Shown in pieces: positions 21,524 to 30,479 of a stretch of 37,858 nucleotides of DNA. The notes below the pieces were generated by a model. It saw nothing but the letters and a program-made list of their open reading frames with translations. It was not told where the DNA came from and ran no database searches. Origin of the DNA: Rhodopirellula sp. GTDB lineage: Bacteria; Planctomycetota; Planctomycetia; Pirellulales; Pirellulaceae. A program made the position numbers and the translations under genes. Position 1 is the first letter of the stretch. The number at the start of each line of letters is the position of its first letter. The stretch spans positions 1 to 37,858 of the forward strand of contig JAHELS010000037.1 in the NCBI GenBank assembly GCA_024644085.1. Direction: 5' to 3'.

Positions 21524-23590
21524 ATGGCACGTCGTCTGCATCGGTTGTCCGTTTTGGCTCTGGCCATCCTCTTTTCCGCGGTCGTGCTGGCGGCTCGTCC
21601 CGCGGCGGCCCAAGAGGCCCCGATCGAAATCGCCAAGCCGACAGAAAAAGACCGTGTCGTTGCCCGGTTGATTGCCAATTTGATGCCGCGCAATCACATC
21701 TCGGCTCAGGGCTTGAACGACACCATCAGCAAGCGTGCGCTGGAATTGTTCGTCAAGTCGCTCGATCCACTCAAGCTCTACTTCTACAAGAGCGACATTG
21801 AAGAGTTCTCAAAGAGTTCGACCGAAATCGACGACATGGTCCGCAAAGGGGACCTTTCTCTCGCCTACGATGTTTTCACCCGGTTTATCCAGCGAGTTGA
21901 CCAGCGCGTGGCCGTCGCCCTGGAACTCCTTGACGGCGAGTTTGATTTCACAACGGATGAATCGATCATCATCGACCCGGAGGTTGCTGAGTACGCGAGT
22001 AACGAAAACGAAGCACGCGATCGATGGCGCCGGCAAATCAAGTACGCGCTGTTGGATCTGAAAGACGAAGGCAAGGAGGGAGATGAGGCGGTCGAACAGC
22101 TGCGTCGCCGCTACTCTCGCTATGCTCGCAGATGGAAACAGACTGACAGCGACGATCTGTTGGAAATGTTCCTGACGTCGATCACGACGGGTTACGATCC
22201 GCACTCAACTTACATGTCCGCTGGAACGCTGAATGATTTCCAGATTGTGATGCGATTGAATCTGGATGGAATTGGTGCTCAGCTTCGTGAGAAGGACGGC
22301 AACACGATCGTCACTCGCGTGATTCCCGGAGGCGCCGCGGCCAAACACGGCAAGCTGGATACGGACGATGCCATCGTTAGCGTCGGACAGGGCGACGACG
22401 GAGAGATGGTCGATATTGTTGAAATGCCTTTAGGCGACGTCGTTGAACTGATCCGCGGCAAAGCAGGAACCACCGTACGGCTCGGCGTCAAACCGGGCGG
22501 GGTCGGGAACGTTGAGACCTACAAGATCGTGCGTGCTCGAATCGAGTTGGAAGAATCTGCGGCGCGTGGCGAGGTGATCGAGCACACCCTTCCCGGGTCG
22601 AGCAATTCGCTGAAGATCGGCTACATCAACCTCCCGAGCTTCTACCTCGATATGGAGTCAGCCAAGCAGGACAAGCGCGATTTCCGAAGCAGCACGCGTG
22701 ATGTGCGTCGAATTCTTCTCGACTTCCAGAGCAAGGATGTCGATGGCGTTGTTCTCGATTTGAGCAAGAACGGCGGCGGAAGTCTGACCGAAGCGATCAA
22801 CTTGACGGGGCTGTTCATCGACCGGGGTACCGTCGTGCAGGTCAAGAATTCCGACGGCTCGGTACAGCAGTACGCCGACGAGGACAGCGGTACCGCATGG
22901 GATGGCCCGCTCGTTGTGATGACCAGCAAGTTCAGCGCCAGCGCGAGCGAAATCTTCGCGGGCGCAATCCAGGATTACCGTCGTGGGATCGTTGTGGGTG
23001 ACCCGACGACACACGGAAAAGGCACCGTTCAAACGCTGATGGATTTGGGACAGCAACTCTTTCACCACAACCGAGCAAATTACGGCGCGTTGAAGGTGAC
23101 GTTGCAACAGTTCTACCTTCCCGACGGCCAGAGCACCCAACGCAAGGGAGTTGCCGCCGATATCGTGCTGCCCAGCATCACATCGAAAATGGACATCAGC
23201 GAAAGTGATCTCAAGTACGCGCTTGACCACGACACGGTCAAGAAATCAACCCATGACCGCTATGCCATGGTCCCCGCCGATTTGATTGGAACACTCCGCA
23301 AACGATCCGAGGAACGTGTCGCCAAAGACAAGGAATTCGCCGACTTGCTGCGACGCGTTGAATCATACGTGTCGCAGAAAGAACAGAATACGGTGTCACT
23401 CGTCGAGAGTGCGTTCATGGCACGCCGCAAAGAACTCGACGCCCAGAAGGAAGAAGAGGATGAGCACCTCGACCGGCAACTCGAGAACGAGGAGATCTAC
23501 CGCGATAATTTTTATAATCGCGAAGTGATCAATATCGCGTATGAGTACATCCAGGGCTTGCAGCAGCAGAACCTGGCCAAGGCAAATTAG
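21524..23590 (+). CDS. Tail-specific (C-terminal processing) protease, Prc/CtpA family
   Basis: The protein has 688 residues with a cleavable signal peptide (about 1-29, ending RPAAAQ) and therefore acts outside the cytoplasmic membrane. Residues about 35-225 form the helical N-terminal domain of Prc. A PDZ domain follows at about 235-345 (LDGIGAQLREKDGNTIVTRV and GGAAAKHGKLDTDDAIVSVGQG). The S41 protease domain (about 360-565) has the catalytic Ser473 in SKFSASASEIFAG and Lys499 in THGKGTVQT. These match the Ser452/Lys477 dyad of E. coli Prc with one extra residue between them. The C-terminal part is charged and coiled (KELDAQKEEEDEHLDRQLENEE). It trims or degrades periplasmic proteins from their C-terminus. 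It is transcribed towards the pgl gene on the other strand. Confidence 0.95.
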   Translation: MARRLHRLSVLALAILFSAVVLAARPAAAQEAPIEIAKPTEKDRVVARLIANLMPRNHISAQGLNDTISKRALELFVKSLDPLKLYFYKSDIEEFSKSSTEIDDMVRKGDLSLAYDVFTRFIQRVDQRVAVALELLDGEFDFTTDESIIIDPEVAEYASNENEARDRWRRQIKYALLDLKDEGKEGDEAVEQLRRRYSRYARRWKQTDSDDLLEMFLTSITTGYDPHSTYMSAGTLNDFQIVMRLNLDGIGAQLREKDGNTIVTRVIPGGAAAKHGKLDTDDAIVSVGQGDDGEMVDIVEMPLGDVVELIRGKAGTTVRLGVKPGGVGNVETYKIVRARIELEESAARGEVIEHTLPGSSNSLKIGYINLPSFYLDMESAKQDKRDFRSSTRDVRRILLDFQSKDVDGVVLDLSKNGGGSLTEAINLTGLFIDRGTVVQVKNSDGSVQQYADEDSGTAWDGPLVVMTSKFSASASEIFAGAIQDYRRGIVVGDPTTHGKGTVQTLMDLGQQLFHHNRANYGALKVTLQQFYLPDGQSTQRKGVAADIVLPSITSKMDISESDLKYALDHDTVKKSTHDRYAMVPADLIGTLRKRSEERVAKDKEFADLLRRVESYVSQKEQNTVSLVESAFMARRKELDAQKEEEDEHLDRQLENEEIYRDNFYNREVINIAYEYIQGLQQQNLAKAN

Positions 23591-23617
23591 AGCGGGCGTG
23601 CCATCGTTGCGTGCGGT

Positions 23618-24322
23618 TCAAGATTCCGGATAAGCATCACGGGTCATGAACCAGCACGTCGCCCGGATGGATTGCGACGGGTAGAGCCGTGGCTTTCCTT
23701 CTTCGCTGAAAACATGGGCGACCGCTTCACGCTTGCCTTCACCGGCGACGAGAAACCACGACTGCTGGGCTGAATTGATCGCTGGTACCGTCAGCGTGTA
23801 ACGGTATGCGTTGAATTTCTCGACCCAGTTCTCGACGAACCATCGCTCTTTCTCGTCGAGCGCCTCGGTCTCCGGGAACAATGACGCCGTGTGGGCGTCG
23901 TCGCCCATTCCCAGCAGGGCCAGGTCCCATTTTGGAAATGGTTGACCCGAAAAATGCTCTTTCAACGTCTGCTCGTACCGGCGTGCGGCCGACGCTGGAT
24001 CGTCGGGTTCGACCGGTACGCAGTGGATATTCGCCTCCGGCACTGCAACACGATCGAGCAACGCCTCGCGGACCATCCGCGCGTTGCTTTCGACGTGATC
24101 ATGGGGCACGTTACGCTCGTCCCCCCAAAACCAATGAATTTGGTCCCACGGCAACTCGCGTTGGGACAGTAGTTCATAAAGCCGCTTAGGCGTCGAGCCG
24201 CCGGAGAGTGAGATCGAAACCGATTCATTCCTCGCGAGCTTCTCGGCGACAAGCGTGCAAAAAGCGTCGGCCGCAGCTTGGTGCAGAGCGTCCAAAGTCG
24301 TGAATGGCTCAATGCGCCGCAT
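23618..24322 (-). CDS. pgl: 6-phosphogluconolactonase
   Basis: The protein has 234 residues from ATG 24322 (the frame also has a TTG five codons upstream). It hydrolyses 6-phosphogluconolactone to 6-phosphogluconate in the oxidative pentose phosphate pathway, in the cytoplasm. Family motifs are SISLSGGSTPKRLYELL (36-52), IHWFWGDERNVP (62-73), the SNARMVREALL helix and GMGDDAHTASLFP, which carries the catalytic histidine. In most homologues that last motif reads GPDGHTASLFP; here alanine precedes the histidine. It belongs to the DevB/SOL type rather than the YbhE beta-propeller type. It lies 32 bases downstream of panB on the same strand and may share its message. No zwf or gnd is in view. Confidence 0.93.
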   Translation of the reverse strand: MRRIEPFTTLDALHQAAADAFCTLVAEKLARNESVSISLSGGSTPKRLYELLSQRELPWDQIHWFWGDERNVPHDHVESNARMVREALLDRVAVPEANIHCVPVEPDDPASAARRYEQTLKEHFSGQPFPKWDLALLGMGDDAHTASLFPETEALDEKERWFVENWVEKFNAYRYTLTVPAINSAQQSWFLVAGEGKREAVAHVFSEEGKPRLYPSQSIRATCWFMTRDAYPES

Positions 24323-24354
24323 CGTGATTCGTTCCAAATTGACGGAGCAGAATT

Positions 24355-25176
24355 CTACTCGAAGGTTTCTTTACTTCCCGGGAATTCGCCGCTGATGATT
24401 GCATCGCGGTAGGCCACCGCAGCTTGCTGGATCGTCGTGCGCACATCAGAGAACTGACGCACGAATCGTGGCAGGTAACCGGAATTAAATCCGATCATGT
24501 CGTGAGTCACGAGGACTTGTCCGGATACGTGCGGACCGGCACCAATGCCGATGGTTGGAACGGAAACGGCTTCGGTGATCGCCATGCCGACGTCGCTCGG
24601 TACACACTCGATCAAAACGACGAAGGCGCCCGCCTGTTCGGCTGCCTTGGCATCGCGCACCAGGGCCTGCTGGTCTCGCTGAACACGGTAACCACCCTCG
24701 ACGTGGACGTTTTGCGGGCGCAGTCCCACATGTGCCATCACCGGCACGCCGGCGGTCACGATCGTTTCAATCCGTCGAGCCTGTTCGGCGCCCCCTTCGA
24801 GCTTGACTGCGTGGCACGTCGTTTCCTTGAGTACACGGGCGCTAACGTCGACGCTGCGAGAGATCTCCAACTGGCCTTCCGGGAAGGGAAGATCGACCAC
24901 AACCATCGCACGCCGGGCCGCTCGGCCAACCATCTCGGCGTGATAGATCATTTGGTCCATCGTCACCGGCAACGTTGTTTCGCGTCCTTGGACGACCATG
25001 GCCACCGAGTCCCCGACCAGCAAAATATCGATCCCCGCCTCGTCGAGCACCTCGGCCGTCGGATAGTCGTAGGCGGTGAGCATCGAAATCCGGTCGCCCT
25101 CTTCGCGCATCCGCTGCAGTGTTCGCGTCGTCACCCGGCGCGGATTGGGCGATTGAGAGGAAGTGTGGGGTGCCAT
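24355..25176 (-). CDS. panB: 3-methyl-2-oxobutanoate hydroxymethyltransferase
   Basis: The protein has 273 residues from ATG 25176 (MAPHTSSQSPNPRRVTTRTL), the usual PanB length; the open frame further upstream runs into the divergent gene and is not PanB-like. PanB transfers a one-carbon unit from methylene-tetrahydrofolate to 2-oxoisovalerate, the first committed step of pantothenate and coenzyme A synthesis. Landmarks are LTAYDYPTAEVLDEAGIDILLVGDS, TLPVTMDQMIYH, VVVDLPFPEG, AVKLEGGAEQ, PVMAHVGLRPQ and the active-site region VVLIECVPSDV, ending IGIGAGPHVSGQVLVTHDMIG. The enzyme is a cytoplasmic TIM-barrel decamer. No panC or panD lies beside it. pgl follows after 32 bases, and the gene upstream is divergent. 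Confidence 0.97.
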   Translation of the reverse strand: MAPHTSSQSPNPRRVTTRTLQRMREEGDRISMLTAYDYPTAEVLDEAGIDILLVGDSVAMVVQGRETTLPVTMDQMIYHAEMVGRAARRAMVVVDLPFPEGQLEISRSVDVSARVLKETTCHAVKLEGGAEQARRIETIVTAGVPVMAHVGLRPQNVHVEGGYRVQRDQQALVRDAKAAEQAGAFVVLIECVPSDVGMAITEAVSVPTIGIGAGPHVSGQVLVTHDMIGFNSGYLPRFVRQFSDVRTTIQQAAVAYRDAIISGEFPGSKETFE

Positions 25177-25329
25177 GGGCACACTCTGGCGAACGGGTGA
25201 AAGGGGAGCGAACAGGGATGTTGGGCCGGTTTTTGCAACGCAGATGGTAAATTTGTGTACCGTACAATCATCCAACGTAACCGTACAATATCCTGCGTCT
25301 ACCCGTCTGACAGAGACGCCACCTTGCTG

Positions 25330-26232
25330 ATGAGTCTGATCATGCACAAAAGCTTCGACACGTTTCTCTTCGCGGTTATCGTAGTCGGTTTTTTCGCCGC
25401 GGACGCGTCGATCGCGCAACCGCCGGCGAACACCCCGACCGCGAACGCGAACATGGTTACCGAATTCAAAGGGGCGCTGAAGAGCTTCCAGCGAGGTGTG
25501 ATGCTGGTAAGCCGTGATGATGGTACCGAAGTGATGGTTCAGCCGCCCGAAGACCTGACACGGTTTCAATTCATAGCGACCGCCAAGCCCGCCTTTTTAC
25601 AGAGAGGCATGCTCGTTCGTTTTCAAGGGACGTTCAATCAAGCGGGCGTATCGCTCTCGCCAGTAACGAAGGTTGAGTTGTTCCAGCCGATCTCGGGAAA
25701 AGTAGCTGGACATGCCCGCCAGCAATACATTCCCGGGGTTTACCCGGAGCAGCACGAGCAGAATCAGCCGCTGCCGGCAGTTGCAACCTGCGACATCGTT
25801 GGTGCCGTCACCGGGTTGGATCCGTCGGGGTTGTTGATCGTGCAAGCTGGTAAACAGCCAGTCCGCGTCCAACTTTCGCCCGATGTAACGTTCGAATTGC
25901 GACTGAACAATCTTTCGCTGGCCCAGGAAGGCGATCCGGTCAACGTCGCCGGCTTCTACCAACCACCCGACGATACGAAAGTCAAGGCTGACCGGGTGAC
26001 GATCACGACCGACCGTGTCTATGGTGAGCCGACCGACGAGCCGCCGAAACGAACTGCGCGCCGTCGACCGCCGCGGACGCAGACCAATGCGGATGGCAAG
26101 GACGCGGCTGAAAAGAAGGACGGCGATCAAGAAGCCGAAGGGGCCAGAGAAAACGGTGCCGACGGTGTCGAACGTGAAGGTGCGGAGCTTGATGATGCGG
26201 AAGCGGCACCGCCCGCAGGCGATGGCGAGTGA
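25330..26232 (+). CDS. Secreted two-repeat beta protein with charged tail, function unknown
   Basis: The protein has 300 residues from ATG 25330; ATG 25342 (MHKSFDTFLF) is nearly as good and GTG 25255 is less likely. A signal peptide ends near DASIA before QPPANTP, so the product is exported. Two related segments, each about 75 residues, follow: VTEFKGALKSFQRGVMLVSRDDGTEVMVQPPEDLTRF to VELFQP, and CDIVGAVTGLDPSGLLIVQAGKQPVRVQLSPDVTFEL to RVYG. Each has the pattern of a small OB-like beta barrel. The last 60 residues are highly charged and low in complexity (Arg/Lys then Glu/Asp). I do not recognise a family with known function. It is divergent from panB, sharing a promoter region of about 150 bases, and a possible small terminator follows. 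Confidence 0.7.
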   Translation: MSLIMHKSFDTFLFAVIVVGFFAADASIAQPPANTPTANANMVTEFKGALKSFQRGVMLVSRDDGTEVMVQPPEDLTRFQFIATAKPAFLQRGMLVRFQGTFNQAGVSLSPVTKVELFQPISGKVAGHARQQYIPGVYPEQHEQNQPLPAVATCDIVGAVTGLDPSGLLIVQAGKQPVRVQLSPDVTFELRLNNLSLAQEGDPVNVAGFYQPPDDTKVKADRVTITTDRVYGEPTDEPPKRTARRRPPRTQTNADGKDAAEKKDGDQEAEGARENGADGVEREGAELDDAEAAPPAGDGE

Positions 26233-26242
26233 TCCGATGTGC

Positions 26243-26260
26243 GACTCGGCCGAGTCTTTC
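26243..26260 (+). terminator. Perfect palindrome followed by T-rich bases, weak terminator candidate
   Basis: GACTCGGCCGAGTC (26243-26256) is a perfect 14-base palindrome directly followed by TTTC, ten bases after the stop of the secreted two-repeat protein gene. The stem is short (five pairs with a GGCC loop), so termination would be modest. The rest of the gap to 26532 shows no gene. Confidence 0.4.
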
Positions 26261-26532
26261 TGACCACATCGCTGAACGATCGACGAAATCGGTCACGATT
26301 CCCCTCGCATTCGTTGATCAAGCGGACCCCCCGGCGGATCCTGCTGTCAGATGCCCATTTTCCCAATGAATCGGTGATTTTCGGCGCTGTGCCTTCGCCG
26401 AGAAAGGGGCGCACTGGGCGAAAACGGCCGCACTTGCGTAGCATATGGCATCCCATTGGCCGTCCAGTGGCACAACCAATCAATTGCCCCCCGGATTGCC
26501 GGAATCTAACACGTCACGAACTTTTCGAGATC

Positions 26533-27690
26533 ATGAAGACACGACTGCTTCTTACCATCGTCATCGCCTTCGCGCTCTGCGCCTGGACGCTCAAACCGAA
26601 CGCTGCATCCGCAAACGACCTCGGCGTCGGATCCCCGGCGCCGCCCTTGGACATCGAGCATTGGCTGCAGGACGGAAACGGATTTTTCAAACCAATCCAG
26701 GAGTTCAAGTCCGGCAAAGTCTATGTGGTCGAGTTTTGGGCGACATGGTGCGGACCCTGCATCATGAGCATGCCCCATCTTGCAGAGTTGCAGAACAAGT
26801 ATCGCGGACGCGATGTTCAAATCATCAGCGTATCGGATGAGACGGTGGAAGAGGTCAAGGATCTTTTGGAGAAAGACAACGACGAGGTTGGAAAGACATT
26901 CGCTGAGATTACCGCTGCTTATTCGCTAACGACCGATCCGGACGGTTCAGTGCACGAGGATTACATGGAAGGTGCGAACCAGGCGGGCATCCCGACTTCA
27001 TTCATCGTCGGCAAGAGTGGGCTGATCGAATGGATTGGCCATCCGATGGAACTCGATGCTCCGCTCGAAGCCGTCGTGAACGACACATGGGATCGCGAGA
27101 AGTTCAAGGAAGAGATGAAAGCTCAAGAGGACTTCGAGAAAAACATGGAGCGCATGTCGCGGCTGGCCGGTACTGGGCGATTCGACGAAGCGTTGAAGAT
27201 CGTTGAGAGTCAAATCGAGACGGTCAAGGATGTCGCGATGCGTGAACACTGGGTCGCCGTTCGCAACAGTTTGAAACTGTCCGCTGGATTGCTTGATGAC
27301 GAAGTACTTACGTATTACCGGACACAGATCAAGGAAATGAAAGGCGACGCCTACAGCGTTGGCCGGTTCGGTTTTTCGATTTACGGACAGATCCAGGAAG
27401 GTGTGGATGTCGGTCCGCTTGCCGGTGACGCGATCAAAGCAATCGAGGCAGAGATCGAGGGGGCCGAGCCCGATTTGCGACCCTTGCTGTACAACACAGT
27501 CGCTCTGCTCAATGACGGAAGCGGAAACATCGAATCGGCGATCAAGGCCCAGCAGGCGGCGATCGACGCGGCCGAAACGGAGCGTCAAAAAGACCGCCTG
27601 CGAGGTTTTCTGGAGCAACTAAAGAAAAAAGCGGCCGGTGATGCGGAGCCCGACGAAGACGACGCGTCGGAGGACGAGTCGGAGAAATAA
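26533..27690 (+). CDS. Exported TlpA-like thioredoxin with helical C-terminal domain
   Basis: The protein has 385 residues from ATG 26533; upstream readings of the open frame lack a signal. A signal peptide (about 1-27, ending NAASA) is followed by a TlpA/ResA-type thioredoxin domain at about 30-190. This has the redox motif WATWCGPC (C73, C76) and the cis-proline loop GIPTSFIV. It also has a long insertion (DLLEKDNDEVGKTFAEITAAYSLTTDPDGSVHEDYM) between the central strands. Residues about 195-365 are helical with TPR-like spacing (RMSRLAGTGRFDEALKIVESQIE, and NIESAIKAQQAAIDAAETE). The tail is acidic. It probably reduces or checks disulphides outside the cytoplasm, with the helical half choosing partners; this is inference. 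It ends 44 bases from the convergent ABC permease gene. Confidence 0.85.
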   Translation: MKTRLLLTIVIAFALCAWTLKPNAASANDLGVGSPAPPLDIEHWLQDGNGFFKPIQEFKSGKVYVVEFWATWCGPCIMSMPHLAELQNKYRGRDVQIISVSDETVEEVKDLLEKDNDEVGKTFAEITAAYSLTTDPDGSVHEDYMEGANQAGIPTSFIVGKSGLIEWIGHPMELDAPLEAVVNDTWDREKFKEEMKAQEDFEKNMERMSRLAGTGRFDEALKIVESQIETVKDVAMREHWVAVRNSLKLSAGLLDDEVLTYYRTQIKEMKGDAYSVGRFGFSIYGQIQEGVDVGPLAGDAIKAIEAEIEGAEPDLRPLLYNTVALLNDGSGNIESAIKAQQAAIDAAETERQKDRLRGFLEQLKKKAAGDAEPDEDDASEDESEK

Positions 27691-27733
27691 TTGATCCGCC
27701 TTCGCAAGATTTTTTCACGCCGACCAAGTGACA

Positions 27734-29494
27734 TCACTCCGGCGGCGTGTCGCATGCCAAATCGAATCGTTTCCAACAGAAGGTAGCCGCAAGCAGGGCG
27801 ACAAAGGCAAGCAACCAAGTCGCGAGGATTGCTCCGCCAACGAACGAGGTTTCGACCAGCGGCTGAGGCAAATGATTGCGGCACAGGATGGCCCATGTCA
27901 CAAGCAGTCCCAGAGCGATCGCGATCACGGTAGCTTTGCCAAGGAATGTCAGCTTCGCGCGAATCATCATCGCCACCCCTTCGCTCCGCTCGTGGTGCGG
28001 ATACGCCAGGAACAATGCGTTCTCGGTCGCAAAGGTGAACACTGCCAACGCATTGAGCATCCCCGTCCAAAGCATCAGCTGGGACCATCCGGGCGTGGTG
28101 ACCGCGGCGGCGATCGAAATCGTAATCCACTGAAAGACGCAGGTGATCAGAATCGGTAACGCCATCTGTCCGACGACCATGGACATCGGTTTGACGGGAA
28201 GCGACCTCAGCAGGAGCATCCGACGCAAGTCGCGGCGAAAATCGAGTCTCAGTGCCGGTGGGGCGAGCAAGAGCGTGCACAACGCAATCCCGCCCACGAC
28301 GAAAAACCACTGCTCGACTTGTTGTCCGGTCGCCAGCGGCGAGAGACAAAGCAGTGTTGGGATCGCAAAGCTGAAAGCGATTGTGGCCTGGTACCTCCGA
28401 ACGCTGACCCATTGCCGCGCGATCACTGCGCAGGCATCGGCGGACCATTCGGGAAGCCGCCGGTCAACGATTTCCCTCAATCGGCCGTGACGGCGTTGAC
28501 GCAAGAATTCGATCTCCGGCTTTCCCGTGCGAATTTTCCCGCTGGCCAATCGCTTCTGTTCGCCACAGTGTCGACGCGCCGCACTGCGGGCATCGACGTG
28601 GACGAGTATCAAGATTGATAGCGGCAAGACAGCCGCCGAAGCGCCTAATTGCAGGAATGTCAACAGTCCGTATTGGTCGGTGACGGCTACGTGCGCCCCA
28701 GCCGTCCACGGCATCGATAACCATTGAACCGCGTCGCTGGCGGCGGTCTGGCCCAGGCTGCGGAATCCATTGAGGATGTATAGCCAGGTGGGTGACGAAG
28801 CAGGTGTGATTGCCATCAAGCGGGCAAGAATTTGAAGACCAATCGCCGCTGCAACGAGCGAAGCGGCGACGCGAAGTTGCCCGCGTTGCTTTTCCGCCAG
28901 CCCCACGCATAATCGCGCTATGATCAAGCGAACAATTTCCAACAGCATCAGCGAGGTGAAGACACCGACCATCAACAGCTCGATGTGCGTCACATCCATT
29001 GCCAGCACGACGGCCAACAACAACGTCTTCAAAAGGGCCGGAACAATCAGGTTGCTGACGTGGTATAACGCGACGGATGATCGTTTCAGAGGTGCTCCGC
29101 CAAGCCAAAGATCTTCGGCCGACGACAACTCGAGATCGATCACACTGCTCGACCACAGACAACGAACGCAGTGGTAAATCGCGTACAACGCCATTCCGCC
29201 CGACAGCCAAAGCCGCAACCGATCCGGATCCGCCGGCTCTCGCGCCGAAAGGATGAAGATTCCGTTGAGGAGATAAATCAGGAAAAAAACCGCCGCGAGG
29301 CTGGTAGCAACGATCCGGCGCGGTGAGCGAATTCGATGGAGGGTGCGGCGGATTCGGAATTGTCCGCGAATGGCTGTCAGCCGCCCGAGTTGCAGGTGTG
29401 TCGAGGGCGCGTCCCAGGAAGTCCATCCCGCTCGGGCCCAATTCGTCAAGCGTGTCGTCAGTCCAGCGCCGATCACGACACCGCTCCGCTGCAT
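27734..29494 (-). CDS. ABC-type exporter membrane subunit
   Basis: The protein has 586 residues. A basic, soluble N-terminus of about 60 residues is followed by many hydrophobic segments (about 10-12), such as IVATSLAAVFFLIYLLNGIFIL, NLIVPALLKTLLLAVVLAMDV, WFFVVGGIALCTLLLAPPAL and FVGGAILATWLLAFVALLAATF. It resembles ABC-2-type or similar large exporter permeases with two repeated halves. The start codon lies 22 bases inside the end of the preceding ATPase gene, so the two are coupled and form one exporter. The substrate cannot be told from the sequence. The gene is convergent with the TlpA-like gene. Cysteines are few and no signal peptide is seen, which fits a polytopic inner-membrane protein. 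Confidence 0.8.
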   Translation of the reverse strand: MQRSGVVIGAGLTTRLTNWARAGWTSWDAPSTHLQLGRLTAIRGQFRIRRTLHRIRSPRRIVATSLAAVFFLIYLLNGIFILSAREPADPDRLRLWLSGGMALYAIYHCVRCLWSSSVIDLELSSAEDLWLGGAPLKRSSVALYHVSNLIVPALLKTLLLAVVLAMDVTHIELLMVGVFTSLMLLEIVRLIIARLCVGLAEKQRGQLRVAASLVAAAIGLQILARLMAITPASSPTWLYILNGFRSLGQTAASDAVQWLSMPWTAGAHVAVTDQYGLLTFLQLGASAAVLPLSILILVHVDARSAARRHCGEQKRLASGKIRTGKPEIEFLRQRRHGRLREIVDRRLPEWSADACAVIARQWVSVRRYQATIAFSFAIPTLLCLSPLATGQQVEQWFFVVGGIALCTLLLAPPALRLDFRRDLRRMLLLRSLPVKPMSMVVGQMALPILITCVFQWITISIAAAVTTPGWSQLMLWTGMLNALAVFTFATENALFLAYPHHERSEGVAMMIRAKLTFLGKATVIAIALGLLVTWAILCRNHLPQPLVETSFVGGAILATWLLAFVALLAATFCWKRFDLACDTPPE

Positions 29495-30264
29495 GCGTCA
29501 GCAAACGAGAGGATGACGGGCGATGAATCGTTGATGACTTCGGGAACATCCCGTTCACCGGTTGCCGCAAAGTAGGCGTCTTCGAGTGTGCGGCACTTCG
29601 GAAAGCGTTCGCGCAGATCGTCGGTCGCGCCAAAGTATTGTGCCTTGCCGTCCTGCATCACCAGCAAGTGTGTGCAAACATCCTCGATCATCGCAAGCAA
29701 GTGGCTGCTGATAATGATCGTTGCGCCGGCCTCGGCCCGCGAACGAACCGAGTCGAGCAGCATTCGAATGCCTGGTGGATCGAGCCCGGTCAACGGCTCA
29801 TCGAGCAACAGCACATCGGGATCAAACAGATAGGCGCAGCAAACCGCCAGCTTCTGCCGCATGCCCCTGGACAGTGTCGTGGCGCCCGCATCGCTCTTGT
29901 CGATCAATTCAAACTGCTCGAGAAGTTCAAACGACTTGTTATGGTGATCGTCTACACCGTAAAGACGGCCAATGAAATCGAGGTGCTGGGCAACCGACAA
30001 GTCGTCAAAAAGCGGTGGATCGTCCGGTACGTACGCGAGTCGACGTTTCAATTCAATGAGGTCGCCCGCCGGGTCGCATCCCGCGACGCAAAGCGATCCC
30101 TCGGTGGCTCGAATCAGCCCGGCAAGGCAACGCAGCGTTGTTGTTTTTCCTGCACCATTGGGCCCGACCAGTCCGCAAATCTGGCCCGGTGCGATGGAGA
30201 ACGAGACGCCATCGACAGCCAAATAGTCTTCGTAGAGCTTGCGCAGATTATCAACCGTGATCAT
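29473..30264 (-). CDS. ABC transporter ATP-binding protein
   Basis: The protein has 263 residues and is the ATPase of the exporter encoded immediately downstream. Motifs are Walker A GPNGAGKT (34-41), a Q-loop region with DDPPLF instead of a clear Q, signature LSRGMRQKLA (131-140), Walker B DVLLLDEP (150-157, E156) and the switch histidine in IIISSHLLAM. The signature LSRGM and the MITVDNLRKLY start are typical of ABC-2/CcmA-type exporter ATPases. The first visible gene in the unit, it reads divergently from the MFS gene. The 215 bases between should contain both promoters, though I cannot point to clear -35/-10 boxes there. Confidence 0.93.
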   Translation of the reverse strand: MITVDNLRKLYEDYLAVDGVSFSIAPGQICGLVGPNGAGKTTTLRCLAGLIRATEGSLCVAGCDPAGDLIELKRRLAYVPDDPPLFDDLSVAQHLDFIGRLYGVDDHHNKSFELLEQFELIDKSDAGATTLSRGMRQKLAVCCAYLFDPDVLLLDEPLTGLDPPGIRMLLDSVRSRAEAGATIIISSHLLAMIEDVCTHLLVMQDGKAQYFGATDDLRERFPKCRTLEDAYFAATGERDVPEVINDSSPVILSFADACSGAVS

Positions 30265-30479
30265 TCCGAGACCTGATGTCCGCGTTTTGATTTACCCCAG
30301 CACTGATCCTAAAACGTAGCTCACGCCCACCTTCCGTGACGCCTGGCGTAGCGGTTGTGACGCTAAATCCCGCAAAGCCTGTCTCGCCAATGCATTTGCC
30401 CAATCGCCTGGCATTCGATTCGGCCCTTTGCTCGCTTACCGGGCATCAATTCTGGCACAACTGGTTTAATCTGATCCCC

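Noticed and set aside
25177-25569. 131-codon upstream extension of PanB
   Set aside because: It overlaps the divergent secreted-protein gene and is not PanB-like; ATG 25176 gives the normal length.
27691-27733. T-rich stretch (ATTTTTTC) between the TlpA-like and ABC permease genes as a terminator
   Set aside because: The T run is present, but no stem longer than about three pairs precedes it.
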